A model generated the notes under the pieces. It ran no database searches, had not been told where the DNA came from, and was given only the letters and a program-made list of their open reading frames with translations. The position numbers were made by a program, and so were the translations under genes. Below, piece after piece: positions 1 through 9,350 of a DNA stretch of 64,000 nt; the first letter of the stretch is position 1; every line of letters starts with the position of its first letter. The stretch covers positions 124,001 through 188,000 of the forward strand of contig NZ_JALPNF010000004.1 in the NCBI RefSeq assembly GCF_023195535.1. The letters are read 5' to 3'. The stretch comes from Sphingomonas faeni (GTDB lineage Bacteria > Pseudomonadota > Alphaproteobacteria > Sphingomonadales > Sphingomonadaceae).

Positions 1-48
1 GCGATGGTCGAGAAGGCTGCGGCGACGCGCCCGACTCTCTCGAACTGA
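1..48 (+). CDS. 3' end of an unidentified upstream gene (partial)
   Basis: Frame 1 is open from the window edge and stops with TGA at 46-48, giving a 15-residue C-terminal tail ending RPTLSN. The stop overlaps the ATG of the next gene (TGATG), a usual sign of translational coupling, which is the only support that this is a real gene. In hydroxyproline catabolic clusters the neighbours of the epimerase are typically a D-hydroxyproline oxidase, a dihydrodipicolinate synthase-like enzyme or an aldehyde dehydrogenase. The tail is too short to choose between them. Confidence 0.5.
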   Translation, partial: AMVEKAAATRPTLSN

Positions 49-1046
49 TGCGCCACACGTTCTTCTGCATCGACGGCCACACCGCCGGCAATCCGGTCCG
101 CCTCGTCGCGGGCGGGGCGCCGCTGCTGAAGGGCGCGTCGATGTCGGAGCGGCGACAGGACTTCATGACGCGGTTCGACTGGATCCGCACCGGGCTTTGC
201 TTCGAACCGCGCGGCCACGACATGATGTCCGGCGGGTTCCTCTACCCGCCGACGCGCGACGATACTGATATCGGCATCCTGTTCATCGAGACGAGCGGAT
301 GCCTGCCGATGTGCGGGCATGGCACGATCGGTATGGTGACGTTCGGGCTCGAACATGGGCTGATCCAGCCGGCCACACCGGGCCGGCTGCGGATCGAGGT
401 GCCTGCGGGCGTGATCGACGTGGCGTACGAGACCGAGGGCGCGAAAGTGACCTCGGTACGGATCACCAACGTGCCGGCCTATGTCGCGGCGCGCGGGATC
501 GCGGTGGACATCGAGGGTATCGGTCCGCTCAGCATCGACGTCGCCTATGGCGGCAATTACTACGCGATCGTCGAGCCGCAGGGGCGCTATACCGGGCTCG
601 ACGACCTCGGTGCCGCAGAGATCATCGCCCTTAGCGGCCGCGTTCGCGAGGCGGTGCGGGCGCAGTTCGAGCCGGTCCATCCGCTCGACCAGACGATCCG
701 TGGTGTCAGTCATGTGCTGTGGGCGGACGTGCCCCGTGGAGACGGAGCCGACGGGCGCAATGCTGTGTTCTACGGCGACAAGGCGATCGACCGCAGCCCG
801 TGCGGCACCGGCACGTCGGCACGGCTCGCGCATCTGGCGGACAAGGGGCGATTGGCGGTCGGCGACCGGTTCGTCCATGAGAGCTATATCGGCAGCCGCT
901 TCATCGGCCGCGTCGAGGCGGAAACGTCGCTTGGCGACACTCCGGCGATCATCCCGTCGATCGAGGGATCGGCGATCGCGACCGGGTTCAACACAATCTG
1001 GATCGATCGCGACGATCGTTTCTGGAACGGTTTCCAAGTTTCATGA
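48..1046 (+). CDS. 4-hydroxyproline epimerase (proline racemase family)
   Basis: 332 aa, normal for the proline racemase superfamily. Two catalytic cysteines are visible: C89 in MCGHGTIG and C252 in DRSPCGTGTS. A Cys/Cys pair is expected for an epimerase or racemase, whereas trans-3-hydroxyproline dehydratases replace the first Cys with Ser or Thr. The predicted reaction is epimerisation of trans-4-hydroxy-L-proline to cis-4-hydroxy-D-proline in the cytosol. The start overlaps the stop of the upstream frame. A GntR regulator follows after about 50 nt and an amino acid permease after that, so the set reads as a hydroxyproline (or related imino acid) uptake and catabolism cluster. Proline racemase is the main alternative; context favours hydroxyproline. 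Confidence 0.85.
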   Translation: MRHTFFCIDGHTAGNPVRLVAGGAPLLKGASMSERRQDFMTRFDWIRTGLCFEPRGHDMMSGGFLYPPTRDDTDIGILFIETSGCLPMCGHGTIGMVTFGLEHGLIQPATPGRLRIEVPAGVIDVAYETEGAKVTSVRITNVPAYVAARGIAVDIEGIGPLSIDVAYGGNYYAIVEPQGRYTGLDDLGAAEIIALSGRVREAVRAQFEPVHPLDQTIRGVSHVLWADVPRGDGADGRNAVFYGDKAIDRSPCGTGTSARLAHLADKGRLAVGDRFVHESYIGSRFIGRVEAETSLGDTPAIIPSIEGSAIATGFNTIWIDRDDRFWNGFQVS

Positions 1047-1095
1047 CATTTCGGCTATGCTGGTGCGGTCTTCCCGTTTTCGGAGCCGTCCATCC

Positions 1096-1749
1096 ATGAG
1101 CATCGTCGTCCGCACCCTGTCCGAGCAGGTGTTCGAGATCGTCCGCGAGCAGATCGTCACCGGCAAGCTCGCCGGCCATACCGCGATCCGCCAGGATGCG
1201 CTGGCGACCGAACTCGGCGTCAGCAAGATCCCGTTGCGCGAGGCGCTGGCGCGGCTGGAGCAGGAGGGCCTGCTGACCAGCCACGCGAACCGGGGGTACT
1301 CGGTCCAGCCGATGTCGGCGGACGAGGCGGACGATATCTTCGCGCTACGGTTGGCGATCGAGCCGCAGGCGGCCGCCTATGCGTCGACCGTCGCCAATGA
1401 CGACGACCGTAATGCGGCGATCCTCGCCTTCGAGGAGCTCGACAGTGCGGCGAGCGAGCGGCTCGCCGAAGTCGCGATCCGCAACCGCGTGTTCCACACC
1501 GCTTTGGTCCGGCCGGGCCGTCGCCTGCTGACCACGCAGATGGTCGAGCGGCTGGCGATCCTCGCCGAGCGTTACGTCGTCGCGCATCTGCGGCCGGCGG
1601 GACGCGAGGATCGTGCGCATCTCGAGCATCGGCAAATGCTCGAGGCGTGGCTCGCGCGCGACGACGATCGCATGCTGACGCTGCTGAACAGCCATATTCA
1701 GTCGACGCTGACCGATCTGCGCTTCCAGTTCGCAACAGCGCGCGACTAG
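1096..1749 (+). CDS. GntR family transcriptional regulator (FCD/FadR subfamily)
   Basis: 217 aa from the ATG at 1096. The reading frame stays open far upstream inside the epimerase gene, but that part has no regulator features. The N-terminal winged helix spans about residues 5-75 with the typical GntR pattern (LATELGVSKIPLREALARLE), followed by an all-helical FCD ligand domain with the LRLAIEPQAA segment. FCD regulators bind small organic acids through a metal site. It sits between the epimerase and the permease, so it most likely represses this cluster in response to hydroxyproline or a catabolite. I did not identify an operator. Confidence 0.88.
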   Translation: MSIVVRTLSEQVFEIVREQIVTGKLAGHTAIRQDALATELGVSKIPLREALARLEQEGLLTSHANRGYSVQPMSADEADDIFALRLAIEPQAAAYASTVANDDDRNAAILAFEELDSAASERLAEVAIRNRVFHTALVRPGRRLLTTQMVERLAILAERYVVAHLRPAGREDRAHLEHRQMLEAWLARDDDRMLTLLNSHIQSTLTDLRFQFATARD

Positions 1750-1768
1750 AGATCACAGGGGATGGGCT

Positions 1769-3181
1769 ATGTTTGGACCGCGTAAATCGTTCGAATCGTC
1801 AGCCCATAGCCGCGAACACAGCCTCGCCAAGACGCTGAGCTGGCCGCATCTGATCGCGCTCGGGGTGGGCGCGATCGTCGGCACCGGGATCTATACTTTG
1901 GTCGGCGTCGGTGCCGAGCGGGCAGGGCCGGGCGTGATCCTCGCGTTCGTGATCTGCGGCGTGATCTGCGCGTGCGCGGCGCTCGCCTATACCGAACTCG
2001 CGACGCTGATCCCGGCAGCGGGCAGCGCCTATACCTTCAGCTATACGGCGCTGGGCGAGGGGATCGCCTGGGTGGTCGGGTGGAGCCTGATCCTCGAATA
2101 TTCGCTGGCGTGCTCGACCGTCGCGGTCGGCTGGTCGGGCTATCTGGTCGGCTGGATCGAGGCGGCGGGGATCCATTTGCCCCACGCCTTGCTGGTCGGG
2201 CCGCATGGCGGCGGGCTCGTCAACATGCCCGCGGTACTGGTGTCGCTGGCGGTGATGGGGATGCTGATCCTCGGCACGCGGCAGAGCGCGACGCTGAACA
2301 TCGTGCTGGTGCTGATCAAGCTGGTCGCGCTGACGATTTTCGTCGTCTACGCGGCGCCCGCGTTCAAGGCCGACAATCTCCATCCGTTCATGCCCTACGG
2401 CTTCGGCTCCACCGAGCTTGGCGGGCATAAGCGCGGCGTGATGGCGGCGGCGGCGATCGTGTTCTTCGCGTTCTACGGCTTCGACGCGGTCGCGACCTCG
2501 GCGGAGGAGACCAAGAACCCCAAGCGCGACCTGACGATCGGCATCGTCGGCTCGATGCTGGTCTGCACGGTGATCTACATGGCCGTCGCGGTCAGCGCGA
2601 TCGGCGCGCTGCCGTTCACGCAGCTCGCCAATTCGCCCGAGCCGCTCGCGCTCGTGCTGCGCCAGTTGAGCCAGCCATTCGCGGCGCAGATCATCGCGCT
2701 GGCCGCAGTGATCGCGCTGCCGTCGGTGATCCTGGTGATGATGTACGGGCAGAGCCGAATCTTCTTCGTGATGGCGCGCGACGGGCTGCTACCGCGCGGT
2801 CTCGCCAAGATCAGCAAGCGGACGGGGTCGCCGACGCTGATCACGCTGCTGACCGGGCTGTCGATCGCCGCGGTCGCGGGCTTCTTCCGGCTCGACGAGA
2901 TCGCCGAACTCGCCAATGCGGGCACGCTGATCGCGTTCATCTCGGTCGGCGTGTGCCTGATGGTGCTGCGCCGGACCGCGCCGCAACTGCCGCGCCTGTT
3001 CCGCTGCCCGGCGGCCTATGCGGTCGGTGCGGTGACGGTGCTGGGTTGCCTGTATCTGCTGGCGAGTTTGCCAACCTCGACGCTGGTTCGGTTCGTGATC
3101 TGGAACGCGGCGGGGCTGGCGCTGTATTTTGCCTATGGCCGGCGCAGGAGCGACGTCGGCAATCCGGCCCACGCGGTCTGA
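1769..3181 (+). CDS. APC superfamily amino acid permease (cationic amino acid transporter type)
   Basis: 470 aa, nearly all of it hydrophobic segments, about 12 predicted membrane helices. The first helix carries the APC unwound-helix motif GVGAIVGTGIY, and the later FYGFDAVATSAEE segment is typical of CAT-type transporters (TC 2.A.3.3). It begins 20 nt after the GntR stop with a purine-rich ribosome site (AGGGGATGG), so it is probably co-transcribed. Context suggests import of hydroxyproline, proline or a related amino acid; specificity cannot be read from sequence. Inner membrane protein. Confidence 0.88.
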   Translation: MFGPRKSFESSAHSREHSLAKTLSWPHLIALGVGAIVGTGIYTLVGVGAERAGPGVILAFVICGVICACAALAYTELATLIPAAGSAYTFSYTALGEGIAWVVGWSLILEYSLACSTVAVGWSGYLVGWIEAAGIHLPHALLVGPHGGGLVNMPAVLVSLAVMGMLILGTRQSATLNIVLVLIKLVALTIFVVYAAPAFKADNLHPFMPYGFGSTELGGHKRGVMAAAAIVFFAFYGFDAVATSAEETKNPKRDLTIGIVGSMLVCTVIYMAVAVSAIGALPFTQLANSPEPLALVLRQLSQPFAAQIIALAAVIALPSVILVMMYGQSRIFFVMARDGLLPRGLAKISKRTGSPTLITLLTGLSIAAVAGFFRLDEIAELANAGTLIAFISVGVCLMVLRRTAPQLPRLFRCPAAYAVGAVTVLGCLYLLASLPTSTLVRFVIWNAAGLALYFAYGRRRSDVGNPAHAV

Positions 3182-3191
3182 CCGGCGCGCG

Positions 3192-3332
3192 TCACCGCTT
3201 CTTGCGGCACGCGTCCGAGCAATAGATCACGCTGTCCCAGTCGCGCGCCCATTTCTTCCGCCAGGTGAAGGGGCGCTCGCACGCCGGGCAGATCTTGGTC
3301 GGCAAATTCTGCTTGGCGATACCGTTGGGCAT
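3192..3332 (-). CDS. DUF2256 small zinc-ribbon protein
   Basis: 46 aa. Four cysteines arranged as CPAC (C15, C18) and C38/C42 flank a basic, tryptophan-rich centre ([11 protein letters not shown]), which is the DUF2256 signature. The start codon overlaps the aroB stop by one base (TGATG), so it is translationally coupled and is the last gene of the aroK-aroB transcript. Function unknown; in other bacteria DUF2256 is often found beside photolyase-like genes, but not here. Confidence 0.85.
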   Translation of the reverse strand: MPNGIAKQNLPTKICPACERPFTWRKKWARDWDSVIYCSDACRKKR

Positions 3333-4432
3333 CAGCGGGGCTGCGCGTCGAGGAAGGTTTCGACATCGGTGAGGTCGACGGTCTTGTCGAGATAGGTCTG
3401 GCCGATGCCGCGCGCGAGCAGGAACGGCAGCGTGCCCGCCGCCATCTTCTTGTCGTGGCGCATGTGATCGACGAGCCGCGCACCGCTCGCGCCGATCTTC
3501 GCCGCGGCGAGCCCGTCGGGAAGACCGACATCGCGCCAATGTGCCGCCACGCGCGCGGCGTCCTGGCCCGAGCAGATGCCCTGTGAGGCCGAGAAGCCGA
3601 ACGCCAGCGCACAGCCCGCTGCTACGCCTTCGCCGTGGCTCAGCGCCTGTGAGAACCCGGTCTCCGCCTCGAGCGCGTGCCCGAACGTGTGGCCGAGGTT
3701 GAGCAGGGCGCGCGTCCCGTTGGTCTCGTGCTCGTCCGCCGCGACGATCCGCGCCTTGGCCGAAACGCTGTGGGCGATCGCATATTCGCGCAGGCCGATG
3801 TCACCGCCCAGCAACGCGGCGCCATTCGCCTCGCACCATTCGAAGAACGCGAAGTCGTCGATCAGGCCGTATTTCACGACCTCGGCATAGCCTGCGCGGA
3901 GTTCGCGGATCGGCAGCGTGTCGAGCACCTGCGGATCAATCAGCACCATCACCGGCTGGTGGAACGCGCCGATAAGGTTCTTGCCAGCCTTCGTGTTGAT
4001 CGCGGTCTTGCCGCCCACCGAGCTGTCGACCTGCGCGAGCAGGCTGGTCGGGATCTGCACGAAGTTGCAGCCGCGCTTGAGGATCGAGCAGGCGAACCCG
4101 ACGAGATCGCCCATCACACCGCCGCCGAGCGCCACGACATGATCGCCGCGCTCGACGCCGAGTTCGAGCAGCCGGTCGCACAGCATCTCCAGCGTCGCCC
4201 AGCTCTTGCTGCCTTCGCCCGGCGCGAGGACGATTGCCTCGGACTCGATCCCCTCCGCGCTCAACGAAGCCTGCAGCGTCGCCAGATGCAGCGACAAATT
4301 TTCGTCGGTGACGATCGCTACGCGCCGACCCTTCGCGAGCGGCGCTAGAAATTCGCCGGCCCGCGCGAGAATCCCTGCTTCGATATGGATCGGATAGGTC
4401 CGCGAACCCAGTTCAACGGTAACGGTCTTCAT
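3332..4432 (-). CDS. aroB: 3-dehydroquinate synthase
   Basis: 366 aa, normal length. Converts DAHP to 3-dehydroquinate, step two of the shikimate pathway, using NAD+ and a divalent metal. The NAD site motifs GEGSK (72-76) and [11 protein letters not shown] (103-113) are present, as are the metal ligands E184 (GYAEVVKYG), H248 (NLGHTFGHA) and H266 (SHGEGV). It overlaps aroK by 4 nt (ATGA) and DUF2256 by 1 nt. The aroK-aroB order is common in proteobacteria. Confidence 0.98.
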   Translation of the reverse strand: MKTVTVELGSRTYPIHIEAGILARAGEFLAPLAKGRRVAIVTDENLSLHLATLQASLSAEGIESEAIVLAPGEGSKSWATLEMLCDRLLELGVERGDHVVALGGGVMGDLVGFACSILKRGCNFVQIPTSLLAQVDSSVGGKTAINTKAGKNLIGAFHQPVMVLIDPQVLDTLPIRELRAGYAEVVKYGLIDDFAFFEWCEANGAALLGGDIGLREYAIAHSVSAKARIVAADEHETNGTRALLNLGHTFGHALEAETGFSQALSHGEGVAAGCALAFGFSASQGICSGQDAARVAAHWRDVGLPDGLAAAKIGASGARLVDHMRHDKKMAAGTLPFLLARGIGQTYLDKTVDLTDVETFLDAQPR

Positions 4433-4992
4433 CGGCCAAGCGCTCTCAGGATTGCGGCGACGGTCGCTTCGTGCGGCGTCTTGTTGCTGACGATATGGAT
4501 GTGCGCCTGCGCGTAGATCGGGTTGCGCACGCGCGCCAGTTCGGCGAGCACTTTGCCCGGATCGCGGTTGCGGAGAAGCGGTCGCGTATCGCGCCGCCCG
4601 ACGCGTTCGACCAGGATGTCGGGATGCGCACTGAGCCAGACGGAGATGGCGTCGCGTAAGATCAGCGCCCGCGTGTCATCGTTGATGAACGCCCCGCCAC
4701 CGGTCGCGATGATTTTCGGCGTGCCGTCGATCAGCCGCGCGATCACCCGGCGTTCGCCGTCACGGAAATACTCCTCGCCGTATTTGGCGAAGATCTCGGC
4801 GACGGTCATGCCCGAGGCCGCCTCGATCTCGTGGTCGGCGTCGACGAATGGCAGGTTCATGCGCAACGCGAGCCGGCGGCCTACGGTAGTCTTGCCGACG
4901 CCCATCAGCCCGACGAGCACGATCGGTCGATCGATCGGGGCTGGGGCGGGGCCGCCTGCGGGCCCGCCTGAGGGGTTGTGGCTTTGCAACAT
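4429..4992 (-). CDS. aroK: shikimate kinase
   Basis: 187 aa. Phosphorylates shikimate at O3 using ATP. The Walker A loop GLMGVGKTT lies at 28-36, followed by the shikimate-binding DADHEIE segment near 51-57, a GGGAF loop and a late RNP/RDTRP region for the lid. About 20 Pro/Gly-rich residues precede the core, which is common in alphaproteobacterial AroK; a shorter start cannot be excluded. First gene of the aroK-aroB-DUF2256 unit and divergent from the small membrane protein gene at 5086. Confidence 0.97.
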   Translation of the reverse strand: MLQSHNPSGGPAGGPAPAPIDRPIVLVGLMGVGKTTVGRRLALRMNLPFVDADHEIEAASGMTVAEIFAKYGEEYFRDGERRVIARLIDGTPKIIATGGGAFINDDTRALILRDAISVWLSAHPDILVERVGRRDTRPLLRNRDPGKVLAELARVRNPIYAQAHIHIVSNKTPHEATVAAILRALGR

Positions 4993-5085
4993 CGTGAGGG
5001 GCGCTATACAGCGGCACCGCGCGAGGGCAAAAGCTCTTGGCGCCTGTTTTGTCCGCTTCCCCGTCCACTACAAGGTTACGCCGCC

Positions 5086-5220
5086 ATGTCCCGTTTCATC
5101 GTCTCGGTCGTCGTCGTTCTTGTCGTGGTGGTCGGCGGCCTGTTCCTGCTGGCAGGGCGCGCCACCGAGCGTCCGCAGAGCCGCGTCGAAAAGGCCGTGA
5201 CGCTTGCGAACCTCTCTTAA
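5086..5220 (+). CDS. small single-pass membrane protein, 44 aa
   Basis: MSRFIVS is followed by a valine/leucine stretch long enough for one membrane helix (about residues 4-23), then a short charged tail. It is followed with a 17-nt overlap by the large secreted protein gene, which suggests coupling. No family recognised; proteins of this size and layout recur in sphingomonads. The helix and the overlap make it a likely real gene, but there is no sequence motif to prove it. Confidence 0.6.
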   Translation: MSRFIVSVVVVLVVVVGGLFLLAGRATERPQSRVEKAVTLANLS

Positions 5221-7045
5221 GGCATCCCTGACGGCGGCCGTTGCCGTCGGCGCCTTGATCGCGCTTGCCCCCGCAATCGGGCAGGACCGGCCTGAATCGA
5301 TCCTGCCGCCGGGGTTCGGCGAGCCGACGCCCGCGCCTGCGCCGCGCCCGACCACTCCGGCGGGGACGCAGCCAACGCGCCCGACGGGGCCATCGCAGCC
5401 GACTACCCCACCGCCCAGCGCCGCACCGGCACAGCCGGGCGCGATGATCCAGCCTTTGCCGCCGACGACGCCGGGCGACGCACCCCTGGTGCCGCCTGTC
5501 GCACCCCCGGCGGTGATCGATCCGGCCGTGCTAGCGCAGTACGAGATGCCGGAGTCCGCGCGTCGCTCGCTCGCGACGGTCGGTCCGGTTTTGGCGAGCG
5601 AAGGCGGGCTCGATACAGATGCGTTCGGCGCTGTGGACGGCCAGTATGTCGAGACGCTGATGCGGCGGTTGACTGCGCCGCTGCCGTCGCGCTGGATGTC
5701 GATCCTGTTGCGACGTGCGCTGGTGTCGCGCGTCGATACGCCGAGTCGCACCAACGGCGCGGACTTCGCCGCCGAACGCGCGTGGCTTTTGCTGCGGATG
5801 GGCGAATCGGTCGCGGCGCGGGCGGTCACGCAGAGCGTCGACACCGGCAATTATACGCCGAAACTGTACCAGGTCGCGATGAATGCCTCGCTGGCGACCG
5901 GCGATCCGGCGGGTTTCTGCCCGCTCGTTCCCGGTGCGATGCGCTATGCGCCGGCGCGGGGCTGGACGATGGCGCAGGCGATGTGCGCGGGGCTGTCGGG
6001 TAACCCTGCGCAGGCGACGCCGCTGATTGCGACCGCCAAGCGCCGCAACGTTGCGAGCGGCGTCGACATGCTGCTCTCGCAGAAGGTCGTCGGGGCCGGT
6101 GCGCAGGGGCGACAGGCGGTGACGATAGAATGGGACGGCGTCGACCAGCTTACCGCATGGCGGTTCGGCTTGGCGATGGCGACCGGTGTCGCGGTGCCCG
6201 ACGAGCTTTATGCGAGTGCCGGCCCGCAGGTGCGATACTGGCAGGCACTGTCACCTTCGGTCCCACTCAATGCTCGGCTGGCACCTGCGGAGGCTGCGGC
6301 GGGGCAGGGCGTGCTCTCCAGCGCGGCGCTGGTCGACCTGTATGCGGCGACCGCCAACGACGACGATGCGCAGAGTGCGGCGGCGGCGACCGCGAACGAT
6401 TTGCAGACCGCTTATGCCGATCGCAGTCCCGATGCCCGGCTGAATGCGCTCCGCCAGTTGTGGGGCGGCGCGGCCACGCAGCCGCCCTATGCGCGCCTGG
6501 TGCTGACCGCGCGGGCGGCGGCGCGGATGAACCCGGCCCTGGCGAAGGACGAGGCGGATCATCTGGTCGCGTCGATGCTGTCCGCCGGGCTCGATCGCAC
6601 CGCCGCGCGCTGGCTCGGCACGGTGCCGGCCGGCGGTGACGCCTGGGCGATGATCATGCTCAGTGATCCCGACGCGTATCGCCGGCTGAGCTATGCCGAC
6701 CTCGCCTCCTATTCGGGCGGCGAAGGCGATTCGGCGTTGAAGCAGCGCATGTTGTTCGCGGGGCTGGCAGGGTTGGGACGTCTCAACTCGGGCGACATCG
6801 AACGTGCCGCGCAATCGCTTGGCGTCCGCATCGGTGCAGACAATGCTTGGACGCGTGCGCTCGATCGGGCCGCGCGCGACGGGCAGGCGGGGACGGTGGT
6901 CGTGCTCGCCGCGATCGGTATGCAGGCGCCTGACTGGAAGGGCATCCCGCCCGAGGCGCTGTACCGGATCGTCGGCGCCTTGCGCGCGGTCGGGCTCGAC
7001 GGCGAGGCGCGGATGATCGCCGCTGAGGCGATTGCGCGGGCGTGA
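5204..7045 (+). CDS. secreted or periplasmic helical-repeat protein of unknown function
   Basis: 613 aa from a TTG start inside the upstream small gene. N-terminal signal peptide (RTSLKAS then hydrophobic AAVAVGALIALAPAIG, cleavage near residue 26), then a proline/threonine-rich linker at about 30-110, then a long Ala-rich helical region resembling TPR-like or solenoid folds up to the C-terminus. It contains no catalytic motif I recognise. xerD follows 19 nt after the stop, so the two may be co-transcribed. The TTG start is the only one that keeps the signal peptide intact. Confidence 0.75.
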   Translation: MRTSLKASLTAAVAVGALIALAPAIGQDRPESILPPGFGEPTPAPAPRPTTPAGTQPTRPTGPSQPTTPPPSAAPAQPGAMIQPLPPTTPGDAPLVPPVAPPAVIDPAVLAQYEMPESARRSLATVGPVLASEGGLDTDAFGAVDGQYVETLMRRLTAPLPSRWMSILLRRALVSRVDTPSRTNGADFAAERAWLLLRMGESVAARAVTQSVDTGNYTPKLYQVAMNASLATGDPAGFCPLVPGAMRYAPARGWTMAQAMCAGLSGNPAQATPLIATAKRRNVASGVDMLLSQKVVGAGAQGRQAVTIEWDGVDQLTAWRFGLAMATGVAVPDELYASAGPQVRYWQALSPSVPLNARLAPAEAAAGQGVLSSAALVDLYAATANDDDAQSAAAATANDLQTAYADRSPDARLNALRQLWGGAATQPPYARLVLTARAAARMNPALAKDEADHLVASMLSAGLDRTAARWLGTVPAGGDAWAMIMLSDPDAYRRLSYADLASYSGGEGDSALKQRMLFAGLAGLGRLNSGDIERAAQSLGVRIGADNAWTRALDRAARDGQAGTVVVLAAIGMQAPDWKGIPPEALYRIVGALRAVGLDGEARMIAAEAIARA

Positions 7046-7064
7046 TCACGCCGGGCGCACGGGC

Positions 7065-7964
7065 GTGACCCACGCCACCGACCGCGCACTGATCGACCGG
7101 TTTCTGGAGATGATGGCGGCGGAAGCGGGGGCGGCGGCCAACACCGTCGCCGCGTATCGCAGCGACCTGACGCTCGCTTCGCAGGTGCTCGAAGGGCGGT
7201 TGGTCGAGGCGGATGTGGATGCGCTTGCGACGCTCGCCGGCGGCTGGTCGGCGTTGTCCCGCTCCACCGTCGGGCGAAAGTCCGCCTCGCTCCGCCGCTT
7301 CTTCGCGTTCCTGGCCGACGAAGGTCACCGCGCGGACGATCCCGGCAAGGCACTCCCGCGACCCGGCACCGCACGCACTTTGCCCAAAGTGCTGAGCCAC
7401 GCCGATATCGACCGATTGTTCGCCGCGATCGCCGAGCGCGCCGTGCGCGATCCGCTCGACCCCAACGACCTGCGGCTCTCCGCGCTGTTCGAGCTGCTCT
7501 ACGGCTCCGGTCTGCGCGCGACCGAACTCGTCAGCCTGCCGCGCAATGCGGTTCACCCCGATCGTCCGTTCCTGATCCTGCGCGGCAAGGGGGGGCGCGA
7601 GCGCCTCGTCCCGATTTCCGATCGCGCGCGCGCGGCGGTGGCGGTGTGGCGAACCCATGTCGCGACGGATCGCCTGTGGCTGTTCCCCTCGGGCAAGGGG
7701 CATCTCTCACGCATCCGCCTGTATCAGCTCGTCAAGGCGCTCGCCGCCGAGGCCGGCATCCCGCCTGATCGCGTCAGCCCGCACGTCCTGCGCCATGCCT
7801 TCGCAACGCACCTGCTTGCGGGCGGCGCCGATCTGCGCGCGCTGCAATCGATGCTCGGCCACGCCGATATCGCCACCACGGAGATCTACACGCACGTCGA
7901 TTCGAGCCGCCTCGTCGAGCTCGTCAACACGCGGCACCCGCTGGCAGACCTGCCCCCGCGGTGA
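7065..7964 (+). CDS. xerD: site-specific tyrosine recombinase XerD
   Basis: 299 aa from the GTG at 7065. Partner of XerC in resolving chromosome dimers at dif. Counting from this start, the catalytic set is complete: R151 (GSGLRATE), K175 (RGKGGRER), H240 and R243 (HVLRH), H266 (LGHADI) and Y275 (TTEIYTH). The N-terminal SAM-like DNA-binding domain covers roughly 5-95. A TTG at 7032 would extend it but would overlap the upstream gene. accA follows; no integration scar or att-like repeat lies nearby, so this is the housekeeping recombinase rather than a phage integrase. Confidence 0.95.
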   Translation: MTHATDRALIDRFLEMMAAEAGAAANTVAAYRSDLTLASQVLEGRLVEADVDALATLAGGWSALSRSTVGRKSASLRRFFAFLADEGHRADDPGKALPRPGTARTLPKVLSHADIDRLFAAIAERAVRDPLDPNDLRLSALFELLYGSGLRATELVSLPRNAVHPDRPFLILRGKGGRERLVPISDRARAAVAVWRTHVATDRLWLFPSGKGHLSRIRLYQLVKALAAEAGIPPDRVSPHVLRHAFATHLLAGGADLRALQSMLGHADIATTEIYTHVDSSRLVELVNTRHPLADLPPR

Positions 7965-8017
7965 CGCGAACAGGGCGCCGCGTTGACGCGGACGGCGTCG
8001 CACCGTAACCGCCGCTG

Positions 8018-8965
8018 ATGCCAAGCTTCCTCGACTTCGAGAAACCGATCGCCGAACTCCAGGGCCGGATCGACGAACTCCGCGACACCGCCGCCGAAGG
8101 CAGCGTCGACCTCGCCGCCGACATTGCCCGCTTGCAGGCGAAGTCCGACAAGCTGCTGAAGGACACCTTCGCGCGGCTGACCCCGTGGCAGAAGACGCAG
8201 GTCGCGCGCCATCCCGAGCGTCCGCACTTTAAGGATTACGTCGCCGCGCTGTTCGACGAGTTCGTGCCGCTCGCGGGCGATCGCGCGTTCGGCGACGACC
8301 AGGCGATCATCGGCGGCTTCGCGACTTTTCGCGGGCGGAAAATCATGGTGCTCGGCCACGAGAAGGGCGACGACACTGCGAGCCGCCTGCGCCACAATTT
8401 CGGCATGGGCAAACCGGAGGGTTACCGGAAGGCGATCCGTCTGGTCGAACTCGCCAACCGGTTCGGCCTGCCGATCGTCACGCTGGTCGATACCTCCGGC
8501 GCGTTTCCCGGTATTCAGGCCGAAGAGCGCGGCCAAGCAGAAGCGATCGCCCGCTCGACCGAAGCCTGCCTCAATGCGGGCGTCCCGATCGTCGCGGCGA
8601 TCGTCGGCGAGGGCGGCTCGGGCGGCGCGGTGGCGCTCGCGGCAGGCAATCGCGTGCTGATGTTCGAGCACGCGGTCTATTCGGTGATCAGCCCCGAAGG
8701 CTGCGCCTCGATCCTGTGGCGCACCGCGGACAAGGCACCCGAGGCGGCCGAAGCAATGCGGATCACCGCACAGGACCTGAAGGCGTTCGGCGTCATCGAC
8801 GACATCGTCGCCGAACCGCTGGGTGGCGCGCATCGCGACCGGGTCGCGGCGATAGATGCGCTGGGCGACGCGCTGTCGTCGGCGCTCGACGATCTGGTGA
8901 TGCTTGCACCGGCCGACCTGCGCAAGGATCGCCAAGCCAAGTTCTTGAAGATGGGCCGACTCTAA
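8018..8965 (+). CDS. accA: acetyl-CoA carboxylase carboxyltransferase subunit alpha
   Basis: 315 aa. Forms the alpha2beta2 carboxyltransferase with AccD, moving the carboxyl group from biotinylated AccB to acetyl-CoA to give malonyl-CoA for fatty acid synthesis. The N-terminal FEKPI helix, the GHEKGDDT segment, GFRKA-like MGKPEGYRKA and the oxyanion-loop region GEGGSGGA are all present. Length is typical. It begins 53 nt after xerD and reads convergently toward the minus-strand pilin genes. Confidence 0.98.
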   Translation: MPSFLDFEKPIAELQGRIDELRDTAAEGSVDLAADIARLQAKSDKLLKDTFARLTPWQKTQVARHPERPHFKDYVAALFDEFVPLAGDRAFGDDQAIIGGFATFRGRKIMVLGHEKGDDTASRLRHNFGMGKPEGYRKAIRLVELANRFGLPIVTLVDTSGAFPGIQAEERGQAEAIARSTEACLNAGVPIVAAIVGEGGSGGAVALAAGNRVLMFEHAVYSVISPEGCASILWRTADKAPEAAEAMRITAQDLKAFGVIDDIVAEPLGGAHRDRVAAIDALGDALSSALDDLVMLAPADLRKDRQAKFLKMGRL

Positions 8966-9001
8966 GCGTTGCGCTGCAGCGACTGAGGTGAATGCCCAAT
9001 G

Positions 9002-9058
9002 AAAAGGGCGGCTGGACCGTAGTCCAGCCGCCCTGATCGGCCGCGATGTGAATCGCGG
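9002..9058 (-). terminator. tandem hairpin terminator of the first Flp pilin gene
   Basis: A 12-bp perfect stem (9006-9017 with 9022-9033, loop CGTA) reads into TTTT on the minus strand at 9005-9002, as expected of an intrinsic terminator. A second 7-bp stem (9041-9047 with 9052-9058) lies between it and the pilin stop. The accA side has no T-run, so it acts mainly for the minus strand. Confidence 0.75.
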
Positions 9059-9063
9059 TACGC

Positions 9064-9228
9064 TTACTTGTTGAGCTGGGTCGCGACGTTGTTGAACGTC
9101 TTGTTCAGGCTGTTGCCCAGGCCCTGCATGGCAGCGATCGCGGCAACGGCGATCAGTGCGGCGATCAGGCCGTACTCGATTGCGGTCGCGCCCTTGGAAT
9201 TCTTGAAAAACTTGCGAATCGTCTTCAT
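9064..9228 (-). CDS. Flp family type IVb pilin
   Basis: 54 aa. Short basic leader (KTIRKFFKNSKG) then the Flp/TadA prepilin motif G|ATAIEYG, where CpaA/TadV peptidase cuts after Gly13, with Glu and Tyr at mature positions 5 and 6. A hydrophobic helix follows. A GGAG ribosome site lies about 8 nt upstream of the ATG at 9228. It pairs with another pilin gene at 9351-9554, but no tad/cpa assembly genes are in the window. Confidence 0.9.
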   Translation of the reverse strand: MKTIRKFFKNSKGATAIEYGLIAALIAVAAIAAMQGLGNSLNKTFNNVATQLNK

Positions 9229-9350
9229 TCCGGTCTCCATGGTTGGATTGCTTCAGTGTCACCCGGCTGGACCGGACAGGCCGGGTCAGCAGACCAAGAA
9301 TTACGAGCCGTGCGTTGAGAAAGGCTTAAGCTGGCCCGGTTTTTTTAGGG

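Noticed and set aside
7065..7964. Tyrosine recombinase as a sign of a prophage or genomic island
   Set aside because: It matches housekeeping XerD and lies among core genes, without att repeats or phage genes.
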